Assembly: GCF_013403975.1 (NCBI RefSeq)
Contig: NZ_JABFDH010000001.1
Location: 62,001 to 126,000 of the forward strand
DNA: 64,000 bases
DNA from: Winogradskyella ursingii
GTDB taxonomy: Bacteria > Bacteroidota > Bacteroidia > Flavobacteriales > Flavobacteriaceae
Direction: 5' to 3'
The notes under the pieces are model-generated. The model was not told the origin of the DNA, did not search any database, and worked only from the letters and a program-made list of their open reading frames with translations. This document shows positions 56,819-64,000 of the stretch, one piece after another. The stretch's first letter is position 1. Every line of letters starts with the position of its first letter. The position numbers and the translations under genes are program-made.

Positions 56819-57724
56819 TTATTTTAACTCAATACTTGTGCTTCCCAACTTCATATCTTTATGAAAAACATTAACAAAATAATACCCTTTTGGCAATGGT
56901 TTGTCGTTCTCAGGCGCTGTGATTGTAGTGCAAATGTCTAAATTGACATTGTTAAAATTAACCACTTCTTTTTGACTGTAAATAAGTGAGTTGTCACCAA
57001 AGAAAATTTCGCCTTTATCTGCAATAATATTTCCTTCTGGACTCACAATCTGAATATAAATTTCTTTTTTACCTTTTTCTGTCAATGGATTTTCCACAAG
57101 AGTGATGCAAATGTCCATAGCATTGGCGCGTCTAGCACGTGTTGTAGAACGCTTTTTTCCATTACTAATTTTAAAAGCTTCTGCATTGATAGTGCTAGCT
57201 TTTAATATTGCGGCTTTATCAATAGTTTTATTGAGACTATCATTTTTCTCTTCTAAATCTGTAATCGCTTCCGTTTTACGCTCAATAGTATTATAAGCAT
57301 ACCTTCTTTCCTTAAGCAAAACTTTGTTTGCTGAATTTAATGAGCTATTAGCAGAGTTCAGTGAGTCAATAGCACTGAGTAGTACTTTGCTCTTTGATTT
57401 TAAAATTATAAGTTGATCTCTAAACTTTGCTATGATCGAAACGTCACTTTTCAATAATCGCAGAGAATCCAAAGCGATTTTGGTTTCTAGTTTTGCCTCT
57501 TGGAGCTGGGCAGACATTAGATCGTAATCTTGGCTTAAATCGTCATAGCTGGCTAGCATTTCAGAAAGTTCGGTTTCTATCAAATGCTTTTCTTGCACTA
57601 GGAATTCTTCGTAGGATTTAATGGATTTGTAATTAGTAAAACTAAATACACCTAGAGCTGTTAAAACGACCAATAAAGAACTTATAATTAATCTATAGTT
57701 AAATAATTGAGGGTTAACTATCAT
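56819..57724 (-). CDS. Membrane-anchored coiled-coil protein
   Basis: 301 residues: one N-terminal membrane segment (IISSLLVVLTALGVFSF), a long coiled coil (residues about 35-175, with LNSANSSLNSANKVLL), then a beta-rich C-terminal domain (YIQIVSPEGNIIADKGEIFF, YYFVNVFHKDMKLGS). No enzyme motif seen. The basic stretch NGKKRSTTRARRANA lies between. Probably an envelope-organising protein; function unknown. Confidence 0.7.
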   Translation of the reverse strand: MIVNPQLFNYRLIISSLLVVLTALGVFSFTNYKSIKSYEEFLVQEKHLIETELSEMLASYDDLSQDYDLMSAQLQEAKLETKIALDSLRLLKSDVSIIAKFRDQLIILKSKSKVLLSAIDSLNSANSSLNSANKVLLKERRYAYNTIERKTEAITDLEEKNDSLNKTIDKAAILKASTINAEAFKISNGKKRSTTRARRANAMDICITLVENPLTEKGKKEIYIQIVSPEGNIIADKGEIFFGDNSLIYSQKEVVNFNNVNLDICTTITAPENDKPLPKGYYFVNVFHKDMKLGSTSIELK

Positions 57725-57790
57725 TATTAATTTTCTTAGTTCCAGCGAAATTAAAGTATATTGAGTTCAAAATTTATTTTATTCGATTAA

Positions 57791-58471
57791 GTGGTAAAAA
57801 ATTTGTTGAACTTGTTTTTCCCAAAGGTTTGTGAAGCCTGCTATAATATGTTGGCAGACAATGAACTGGTTTTATGCACTTCTTGTCGTCATCACTTACC
57901 TGTCACTAATTTTCATTTTGAAAATTCTGAATCGGTAAAAAAAGTGGTTTATGGTAGGGCAAAATTGGAAAATGCAACGGCTCTTTTACACTTTTCCAAA
58001 AAAGGAATTGTACAGGAATTGATGCATAATCTCAAATACAGAGGTCATGAGGAAATTGGTAAATTTTTTGGGACGTGGCTTGGTGGTGAATTAAAAACAC
58101 TTGATGCCTATAAGAATATTGATGTGGTTGTCCCAGTACCCCTTTATAAAAAGAAACTTCGAAAAAGAGGGTATAATCAAGTAGATAAATTTGGAAGGGA
58201 AATTGCCAAAGCGTTACATGCTGAATTTAATGATACGGTTTTGGTAAAACTAAAGTCCACTAAAACACAAGTATTCAAAGAACGATTGTTACGTTTTAAT
58301 GATGAAGAAGCCATTTTTGAAATTTCTGAGAACCAATCCTTAAAAGGGAAACATATTTTATTAGTAGATGATATTATTACTACAGGTGCAACGGTTGAAG
58401 CTTGCACCTCAGTTTTGAACAAAATCCATGGTCTGAAAATAAGTCTTGCTACTATGGCAATTGCAGATTGA
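57791..58471 (+). CDS. comF: ComF-family phosphoribosyltransferase-like protein
   Basis: 226 residues from a GTG start. The N-terminus has a zinc-ribbon-type cysteine set (CEACYNM, CTSCRHH), and the C-terminus a PRPP-binding loop LLVDDIITTGATVEAC. VVVPVPLYKKKLRKRGYNQ is the family core. ComF proteins are tied to DNA uptake and recombination in competent bacteria, but the phosphoribosyltransferase activity is not well defined. Faces the coiled-coil gene divergently. Confidence 0.92.
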   Translation: MVKNLLNLFFPKVCEACYNMLADNELVLCTSCRHHLPVTNFHFENSESVKKVVYGRAKLENATALLHFSKKGIVQELMHNLKYRGHEEIGKFFGTWLGGELKTLDAYKNIDVVVPVPLYKKKLRKRGYNQVDKFGREIAKALHAEFNDTVLVKLKSTKTQVFKERLLRFNDEEAIFEISENQSLKGKHILLVDDIITTGATVEACTSVLNKIHGLKISLATMAIAD

Positions 58472-58527
58472 TTTCTTCGTTTGTAATAAATTATATCGTT
58501 TCTTTGTGCTATAATTTTAAACTAAAA

Positions 58528-60138
58528 ATGCGTTTTTATCATATACGAATTCTGACAGTTCTTTGCCTAGCTTTTGCTCTGCTTAATTGTGCCAATCGTG
58601 GTTCTCCAAGTGGAGGAGAAGAAGATACGGAGCCGCCAGTGATTGTACGCTCCGTGCCAGAAAATTTTTCGACCAATTTTAAGGCAGATGAAATACGTAT
58701 ATATTTTAATGAGTACATCAAAATAAAAAATGTACAAAAGCAACTTATTATATCGCCACCAATGGATCCGAAACCAGATATTTATCCTTTGGGAGGAGCG
58801 AGCAAATACATATCAATTAAAATAAATGATACGCTAGAAGCTAATACCACTTATGCCTTTAATTTTGGACAAAGTATTGTCGATAATAATGAAGAAAATC
58901 CATATCCGTATTACAGATATGTGTTTTCTACGGGAAACACAATCGATTCACTCTCTGTGAAAGGATATATTACTGATGCTTTAAAAAACGAACCAGACCC
59001 TTTTATATCAGTAATGTTATATGAGGTCGACTCTACGTATTCAGATTCAATTATTTATAAAGAAAAACCAAGATATATTACTAATACGCTCGATAGTGTA
59101 ACTAATTTTAGTATCGACAATATTAAAGCTGGAACTTACAAATTGGTGGCTCTTAAAGATGAAAATGGTAATTATCTTTTTGACCAAAGAGACGACAAAA
59201 TCGCATTTCGCGACGGTTTTGTAACCGTGCCAACAGATTCTAACTATCAGCTTAACTTGTTTAAAGAGCAGACTAATTTTAAAGCCGTAAAGCCAAAACA
59301 AGAAAGTAAAAATAAAATCATTTTTCCATACGAAGGTGATTACGAATCTATGCGCATTCAGGTTTTGGGAGAAACACCCGAAAATTACCAAACAAGGATC
59401 GTAAAAGATGAATTGAGGGACACACTTTATTATTGGTACAAACCAGAATTTGAATTAGATAGTACCCAATTTATTGTATCCAATGAAACATCGGTAGACA
59501 CATTTACCCATAGATTCAGAAATCTTGAGGCAGATACGTTGACGATTAGAGCAGTATCTTCTGGCACATTAAACTTTGAAGATGAATTTACCCTTGAAGG
59601 GAGTGTCCCTTTTGTAGACATTGATAAATCCAAAATTAAACTCATAGACAGGGATTCTATGGAAATACCTTTTAAGGTTGAATATGATTCTACATACAAC
59701 CGTTATTCATTCCCTATTGAAAAAGAGGAAGGTCAAAAATATTTCTTTCGGATGCTCCCGAATACATTTACGGATTTTTACGAGGGCACCAATAAAGATA
59801 CGCTCAATTACACCGTTAGAACTAAACAGAAATCTGAATATGGTAATGTAAGAGTAAAGCTTAGAAATGCCAAATTTCCTTTAATTGTTCAATTGGTAAA
59901 CGACAAAGGAGTAGTGGTTTATGAACGTTATGTCACGGAAAATCCTGTTGTAGATTTTAACAATATTGTGGCAGGAACATACAGTTTACGTGCCATTTTC
60001 GATACAAACGAAAATAGAAAATACGATACAGGTAATTATTTGTTAGGTAAAAAACCAGAGCGCGTTAGCTACTCACCACCTATTGACGAGGTACGTTCAA
60101 ACTTTGATCAAATTATAGATTTCACCCTTTTAGAGTAA
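58528..60138 (+). CDS. Ig-like domain lipoprotein
   Basis: 536 residues from the ATG at 58528; the frame is open further upstream but that overlaps comF. Lipoprotein signal with AFALLNCANRG (lipid Cys at about 20). Next comes an SbsA/Big-type Ig-like domain (PPVIVRSVPENFSTNF, IRIYFNEYIKI, ISPPMDPKPD). Internal beta-rich repeats such as GTYKLVALKDENGNYLFDQRDDK and GTYSLRAIFDTNENRKYDTG follow, which resemble carboxypeptidase-like Ig modules. Envelope protein of unknown role. Convergent overlap of 17 bases with the omega-amidase gene. Confidence 0.85.
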   Translation: MRFYHIRILTVLCLAFALLNCANRGSPSGGEEDTEPPVIVRSVPENFSTNFKADEIRIYFNEYIKIKNVQKQLIISPPMDPKPDIYPLGGASKYISIKINDTLEANTTYAFNFGQSIVDNNEENPYPYYRYVFSTGNTIDSLSVKGYITDALKNEPDPFISVMLYEVDSTYSDSIIYKEKPRYITNTLDSVTNFSIDNIKAGTYKLVALKDENGNYLFDQRDDKIAFRDGFVTVPTDSNYQLNLFKEQTNFKAVKPKQESKNKIIFPYEGDYESMRIQVLGETPENYQTRIVKDELRDTLYYWYKPEFELDSTQFIVSNETSVDTFTHRFRNLEADTLTIRAVSSGTLNFEDEFTLEGSVPFVDIDKSKIKLIDRDSMEIPFKVEYDSTYNRYSFPIEKEEGQKYFFRMLPNTFTDFYEGTNKDTLNYTVRTKQKSEYGNVRVKLRNAKFPLIVQLVNDKGVVVYERYVTENPVVDFNNIVAGTYSLRAIFDTNENRKYDTGNYLLGKKPERVSYSPPIDEVRSNFDQIIDFTLLE

Positions 60139-60904
60139 AGTCGTCACGGTCGTTCAAGAAGTTCAATTTTTCTCTAAAGGCCTGGATATGTTCTTTGTCC
60201 AAATTTACAATGTCAATCGTTTCCTCTTCGTTAGAAATACCGTCTATTTTATTTCCAAGAACATCGTAAACGGCAGAATGTCCAACATATTCATGGTTAT
60301 TACCATCAAACCCTACACGGTTCACTCCAATGCAATAGGCCATATTTTCTATCGCTCGAGCTTTAAGCAAAGTGTCCCAAGCAGCAATTCGCACTTTTGG
60401 CCAATTGGCAACATAGATTAAAACATCGTAATCTTCAGTATTTCTTGCCCAAACTGGGAATCTCAGGTCATAACAAACCAATGGACAGATTTTCCAACCT
60501 TTATAATCGAAAATAATTTTTTCAGAACCAGCAGTATAGACTTTATGCTCGCCAGCTAAGGTAAAGGTGTGTTTTTTATCATATTGTAGAATTGTTCCAT
60601 TAGGCTCGACACAAATCAGGCGATTATAGTAGTTTTTATTTTCTGAAATAACCAAACTTCCGATAATTGCTATATCATGAAGCTTGGCCATTGTTTTTAA
60701 CCAAGCAATAGTGTTTCCGTCCATGGTTTCTGCAACAGCAGAAGCATTCATGGTAAAGCCAGAAGTGAACATTTCTGGTAAAATAATTAAATCGAAATCA
60801 CCAGATATGGTATGGATTTTCTTTTCTAGATTCAATCTGTTCTGGGCTGGATTTTCCCATTCCAAATCAGTTTGAATCAAACAGACTTTAAGTTGTTGTT
60901 GCAT
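60122..60904 (-). CDS. Nitrilase-superfamily omega-amidase
   Basis: 260 residues with the carbon-nitrogen hydrolase triad: Glu in LPEMFTSGF, Lys in YDKKHTF and Cys in CPLVCYDLRFPVW. It is closest in pattern to the YafV/NIT2 omega-amidases, which hydrolyse alpha-ketoglutaramate and alpha-ketosuccinamate. Such enzymes remove the product of glutamine transaminases. A YbdL-like aminotransferase is encoded on the same strand at 63239 onwards. Substrate assignment is by family. Confidence 0.88.
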   Translation of the reverse strand: MQQQLKVCLIQTDLEWENPAQNRLNLEKKIHTISGDFDLIILPEMFTSGFTMNASAVAETMDGNTIAWLKTMAKLHDIAIIGSLVISENKNYYNRLICVEPNGTILQYDKKHTFTLAGEHKVYTAGSEKIIFDYKGWKICPLVCYDLRFPVWARNTEDYDVLIYVANWPKVRIAAWDTLLKARAIENMAYCIGVNRVGFDGNNHEYVGHSAVYDVLGNKIDGISNEEETIDIVNLDKEHIQAFREKLNFLNDRDDFTLKG

Positions 60905-60977
60905 AGACTAAAATTACAATTTTTTAAATGTATTTGAAATTTAATATGTACTTTAAAAGCGTTAATTCAAGTTTTTT

Positions 60978-62135
60978 ATGAAAAATCATCTATCAATTAT
61001 ATTCGTTTTCTTTTTAATAACACTAACTCAAAATATATCTGCTCAGATTACTTATTTTCCAGAACAAAATGTAGAATGGGAGACTAAATCTGTCACAACA
61101 TTTCAGATTGATTCCGTTAAGTTAAATGCAGCCGTAAATTTTGCAAAAGCTAACGAATATTCAGGGTCAAGAGATTTAAGAATAGCCATATTAAAGGGTT
61201 TTGAACGCGAACCATTTCATGAAATATTAGGACCGACGAAAAAGCGTGGAGAACCTGCCGGGATGGTCTTAAAAGATGGTTACCTGATCTCTAAATGGGG
61301 AGATACCAAACGTGTAGATATGACCTTTAGCGTTACCAAAAGCTTTTTGTCCACAACTGTTGGTTTGGCAATAGATAAAAATTTGATTAAATCAGTAAAC
61401 GATAAAGTTGAAGATTACGTCTGGGACGGTACCTTTTCTGGAGCGCATAATTCTAAAATTACTTGGGAACATTTATTGCAACAAAATTCAGACTGGTCCG
61501 GTGAAATTTGGGGAGGAAAGGATTGGGCAGATCGTCCGCCATTAGAGGGTGATTTAGACGATTGGAAAAACAGAACCTTAAAAGAGCCGGGAACATTTAT
61601 GGAGTACAATGATGTGCGTGTTAATGTGCTGGCATATTCTATTTTACAGGTTTGGAGAAAGCCGTTACCGCAAGTCCTCAAAGAAAACGTAATGGACAAA
61701 ATTGGAGCGTCTACAACTTGGAGGTGGTTTGGCTATGATAACGCGTGGACAACCATTGATGGTCTAAAAATGAAATCTGTAACAGGTGGAGGACACTCTG
61801 GCGCTGGTCTTTTTATTTCTACAGAGGATATGGCAAGATTCGGACTCCTATTTTTAAATGATGGTCAATGGAAAAACGAAAGTATAATAAGTAAAGAATG
61901 GATAAATAAAGCAATCATTCCGTCAGAACCAAACGTAAATTACGGTTATATGTGGTGGCTGAATAAAAAAGGGCCACGACATTGGGAAAACGTTTCTGAA
62001 GATATTTATTATGCAGCTGGTTTTGGTGGCAATTTTATCATTATAGATAAAAAACAAAATTTGGTGATTGTTACACGCTGGTTGGAGCCCTCAAAAATTA
62101 AAGAATTTGTCCAGACATTGTACAAGGCACTCTAA
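60978..62135 (+). CDS. Serine hydrolase of the beta-lactamase/class C fold
   Basis: 385 residues with an N-terminal signal peptide (ends near NISAQ, residue 23). The catalytic SxxK is Ser118-Val-Thr-Lys121 (DMTFSVTKSF), the Tyr motif is YNDVRVN, and the third box is GGGHSGAG in place of KTG. This layout is like esterase/EstB-type family members and DD-peptidase relatives, so true beta-lactamase activity should not be assumed. Its stop codon abuts the convergent coiled-coil gene (62135/62136). Confidence 0.85.
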   Translation: MKNHLSIIFVFFLITLTQNISAQITYFPEQNVEWETKSVTTFQIDSVKLNAAVNFAKANEYSGSRDLRIAILKGFEREPFHEILGPTKKRGEPAGMVLKDGYLISKWGDTKRVDMTFSVTKSFLSTTVGLAIDKNLIKSVNDKVEDYVWDGTFSGAHNSKITWEHLLQQNSDWSGEIWGGKDWADRPPLEGDLDDWKNRTLKEPGTFMEYNDVRVNVLAYSILQVWRKPLPQVLKENVMDKIGASTTWRWFGYDNAWTTIDGLKMKSVTGGGHSGAGLFISTEDMARFGLLFLNDGQWKNESIISKEWINKAIIPSEPNVNYGYMWWLNKKGPRHWENVSEDIYYAAGFGGNFIIIDKKQNLVIVTRWLEPSKIKEFVQTLYKAL

Positions 62136-62633
62136 TTAATTATCTTTTAATTTCTTTTTAGCTTTATCAAGTTTTTCATTGAGGTCTTTTAAGTCTTCAA
62201 GCCATTTTTCCTCATCTTTTGGAGAGAGCTTACCTTTCTTTTTTAATTTTTCGTATTTGGCTTGTGCTTTTTTTAGTTTCTTAGTTTTATTCTCAACATC
62301 CTCCTTTAGTTTTTGCTCTCTTTTTAATTCCTTCTCGGCTTTTTTTCGAGCTTTTTCAGCCTTTTTTAAGGCTTTTTCAGCTTTTTTGTTGGCTTTTTCT
62401 AGTCTTTTGGCCTCTTTTTCGGCTTTTTCTTTAATTGCCATTTTTTCGGCAATTAAGGCGGCATCCTTGAAAATTTGTGTTTTCATTTGTGCGCTTAAAG
62501 TTGCGGTAACGTCCTCACCATTGAAATAGATTTTCTCCTTTTTGACTTCGTAGGTTTTTCCATCTTTTTCAACTTCTTGTGCATTGACAAAGAGCACAAA
62601 AATGAAACTTAAGACTGTTAGAAAATATTTCAT
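62136..62633 (-). CDS. Secreted Lys/Glu-rich coiled-coil protein, copy 1
   Basis: 165 residues. Signal peptide MKYFLTVLSFIFVLFVNAQ, a short beta-like head (KDGKTYEVKKEKIYFNGEDV) and then a long Lys/Glu/Ala coiled coil. The head aligns with that of the next gene (NDGKVYDVKGDTFIADGENV), so the two are tandem paralogues. The Lys-rich helix could bind peptidoglycan or nucleic acid, but no evidence decides. Unknown function. Confidence 0.75.
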   Translation of the reverse strand: MKYFLTVLSFIFVLFVNAQEVEKDGKTYEVKKEKIYFNGEDVTATLSAQMKTQIFKDAALIAEKMAIKEKAEKEAKRLEKANKKAEKALKKAEKARKKAEKELKREQKLKEDVENKTKKLKKAQAKYEKLKKKGKLSPKDEEKWLEDLKDLNEKLDKAKKKLKDN

Positions 62634-62637
62634 CTTG

Positions 62638-63165
62638 TTATTTGTTTAGGTTATCCATTCTTTGTTTGGCTTCAGCTAACTCTTTTTCAAGATCTTTAAG
62701 TTTCTTTTGCCACTTCTCTTCGTCTCTTGGAGATAATTTTCCTTCTTCTTTAAGCTCTTCAAAGCGTTGTTTTTCTTTTTCTAATTTCTTTTTTGCTCTT
62801 AGAAAATCTTCACGCGCATCTTCTTTTGCTTTCATTTTACGTTCTAGTGCCTCTTGTTTTTCCTCAAGTTCTCTTTGTTTCTTCTTTGCCTCCTCCTCGG
62901 CTTTTTTTAGTTCACTGCGTTTTTTTTCTAATTCTTTTTGAAGTTTCAATGCTTCCTCTTTAGCTTTTCGCTTTTCTGTAATTAAATTTTTTATTTCTCT
63001 TTTTTCTTTGGTACTTAAAGATTCCGTAACATTTTCGCCGTCAGCAATAAAGGTATCTCCTTTAACGTCATAAACTTTGCCGTCATTGGTGATAATACGC
63101 TCACTACTGCCACAAGATGAAAACACAAGAATTAAAAGAACAGGTATCAATTTTAAAAATTTCAT
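62638..63165 (-). CDS. Lipoprotein Lys/Glu-rich coiled-coil protein, copy 2
   Basis: 175 residues from the ATG at 63165; a ten-codon longer frame is less likely. Lipoprotein signal KLIPVLLILVFSSCGSS (lipid Cys at about 18), then the paralogous head domain and a charged coiled coil ending in KQRMDNLNK. It lies four bases upstream of copy 1, so they are an operon. Unlike copy 1 it is lipid-anchored, which suggests the pair works at different places in the envelope. Confidence 0.75.
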   Translation of the reverse strand: MKFLKLIPVLLILVFSSCGSSERIITNDGKVYDVKGDTFIADGENVTESLSTKEKREIKNLITEKRKAKEEALKLQKELEKKRSELKKAEEEAKKKQRELEEKQEALERKMKAKEDAREDFLRAKKKLEKEKQRFEELKEEGKLSPRDEEKWQKKLKDLEKELAEAKQRMDNLNK

Positions 63166-63238
63166 ATGGTGTTTTTGCTTACTAATAATTAACACAAAAT
63201 TCTTGAATTTATCGCTATTATTACCAAACGTTTAACAT

Positions 63239-64000
63239 TTATACTTGGTTAAGTATATCGGCTGCTTTCTTCAATGTTTCTGGCGTTTTTGCAAAACAAA
63301 AGCGCAACACTTTATCATCTTTATTGTTTTCGTTGAAGACTGAAAGCGGAATTGATGCAATACCAAACTCTTTTGTCAATCGTTTGGCAAAATCAACATC
63401 GTTTTCATCAGTAATTTCAGAATAATCCAACACCTGAAAATAGGTGCCCTTAGATGGATTAAATTTGAATCTAGACTCCGAAATCAAATTGAGAAATAAA
63501 TCCCGTTTCTGTTGAAAAAACTGGTTCAATCCTAAATACGTTTCGGAATCCTGCATATAATCTGCAATCCCTTTTTGCGATGGGTGATGCACGGAGAATA
63601 CGTTGAATTGATGTACTTTTCTAAACTCTGCCATCAATGCTTCAGGCGCACAACAATATCCAATTTTCCAACCTGTATTATGAAATGTTTTTCCGAAAGA
63701 AGCGGTTATGAAAGAGCGATCTTTTAAATCGTTGAATAGGCAAACGCTTTGGTGTTTTTCACCATCAAAAACAATGTGTTCGTAAACTTCATCGCTTAAA
63801 ACAATAATATTGGTGTTTTTGGTTAATTTTTGAAGTTGTAGCATATCATCTTTAGACCAAATCATTCCACTCGGATTGTGTGGTGTATTGATGATTATCA
63901 TCTTTATTTTAGGCGATATTTTTGAAGCCACCTCGTTCCAATCCACTTTATAATCTGGTGCAGAAAGTTGAATTGGGATAGTTTTTCCTCCATTAATTTC
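63239..64000 (-). CDS. Aminotransferase class I/II, YbdL-like (methionine/glutamine transaminase), 5' end beyond window
   Basis: PLP enzyme; the frame is open through 64000, so the N-terminal part lies outside. Seen here are TPHNPSG, the Lys-containing SFGKTFHNTGWKIGYC (Schiff-base Lys) and the C-terminal arginine segment VLRFCFAKTPETL. The GKTFHNTGWKIGYC pattern is closest to YbdL, a methionine aminotransferase, and to kynurenine/glutamine transaminase K. It could pair with the omega-amidase at 60122. Substrate not provable here. Confidence 0.9.
   Translation of the reverse strand, partial: EINGGKTIPIQLSAPDYKVDWNEVASKISPKIKMIIINTPHNPSGMIWSKDDMLQLQKLTKNTNIIVLSDEVYEHIVFDGEKHQSVCLFNDLKDRSFITASFGKTFHNTGWKIGYCCAPEALMAEFRKVHQFNVFSVHHPSQKGIADYMQDSETYLGLNQFFQQKRDLFLNLISESRFKFNPSKGTYFQVLDYSEITDENDVDFAKRLTKEFGIASIPLSVFNENNKDDKVLRFCFAKTPETLKKAADILNQV

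Noticed and set aside
60978..62135. Calling the serine hydrolase an antibiotic-resistance beta-lactamase
   Set aside because: It has SxxK and YxN-like boxes but HSG in place of KTG and no resistance context; esterase or DD-peptidase-like activity is as likely.
62136..62633. The plus-strand Ser/Phe-rich frames opposite the coiled-coil genes
   Set aside because: These are low-complexity mirror frames of Lys/Glu-rich codons on the real strand, with no start context or homology.

Overview
The window is a low-GC chromosomal segment from a member of the Bacteroidota, almost certainly family Flavobacteriaceae. The main evidence is gliding-motility genes gldD and gldE in the order mutY-ssb-gldE-gldD, a surface protein with a type IX secretion (T9SS) tail, TAnnTTTG-type -7 promoter boxes, a TonB-dependent receptor paired with a lipoprotein, and the rarity of purine-rich ribosome binding sites. 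Several genes start with TTG (panC, the flippase-like gene, the patatin gene, gldE) and comF starts with GTG. The genus cannot be resolved from this alone. No tRNA, rRNA, CRISPR array, phage or complete insertion sequence was seen.

Layout. 1-6991: a divergent glgA-like gene (cut by the window edge) faces panC-panD (pantothenate synthesis), a flippase-like membrane protein, two tandem esterase-like proteins whose nucleophile position is Asp, a 50-residue ORF and radA. 7366-11619: a giant T9SS-exported protein. 11749-16941: ileS, a DksA-like protein, a small secreted protein and lspA. 16895-19728 (minus): formyl-THF cyclo-ligase and a three-gene RimK cluster (retropepsin-like protein, RimK, AspA/AstE-like zinc hydrolase). 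19806-23868: uvrC and a patatin fused to a beta-barrel. 24224-31971: hmgA and hppD (tyrosine catabolism) with a decayed four-helix-bundle element between them, then a DUF3108-like gene, kynA (tryptophan catabolism), an M23 peptidase and pgi. 32127-36402: TonB receptor plus lipoprotein. 36480-39962 (minus): gldD, gldE, ssb, mutY. 40097-42337: HU, a 29-residue basic protein and RNase E/G.

42451-45487 (minus) is the most accessory-looking part: a tight four-gene operon headed by a large linker-containing lipoprotein with an apparent frameshift in its signal peptide, followed by three small ORFs of which two encode membrane proteins. The architecture resembles a polymorphic toxin with immunity genes, but that is inference. 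45709-48695 (minus): aldo/keto reductase, a 200-base cluster of four different short palindromes, an OmpA-type lipoprotein and exonuclease III. 48832-55189: two outer-membrane proteins and a translationally coupled response regulator/histidine kinase pair. 55214-64000: glycyl-tRNA synthetase, a coiled-coil membrane protein, comF, an Ig-like lipoprotein, an omega-amidase, a serine hydrolase, two paralogous charged coiled-coil proteins and a YbdL-like aminotransferase cut by the window end.

Most of the window is conserved flavobacterial core. The points that stand out are the altered GxHH signature of the isoleucyl-tRNA synthetase, the Asp-for-Ser esterase pair, the intervening-sequence-like pseudogene with inverted ends, a perfect 16-bp hairpin inside a coding region, and the toxin-like operon.
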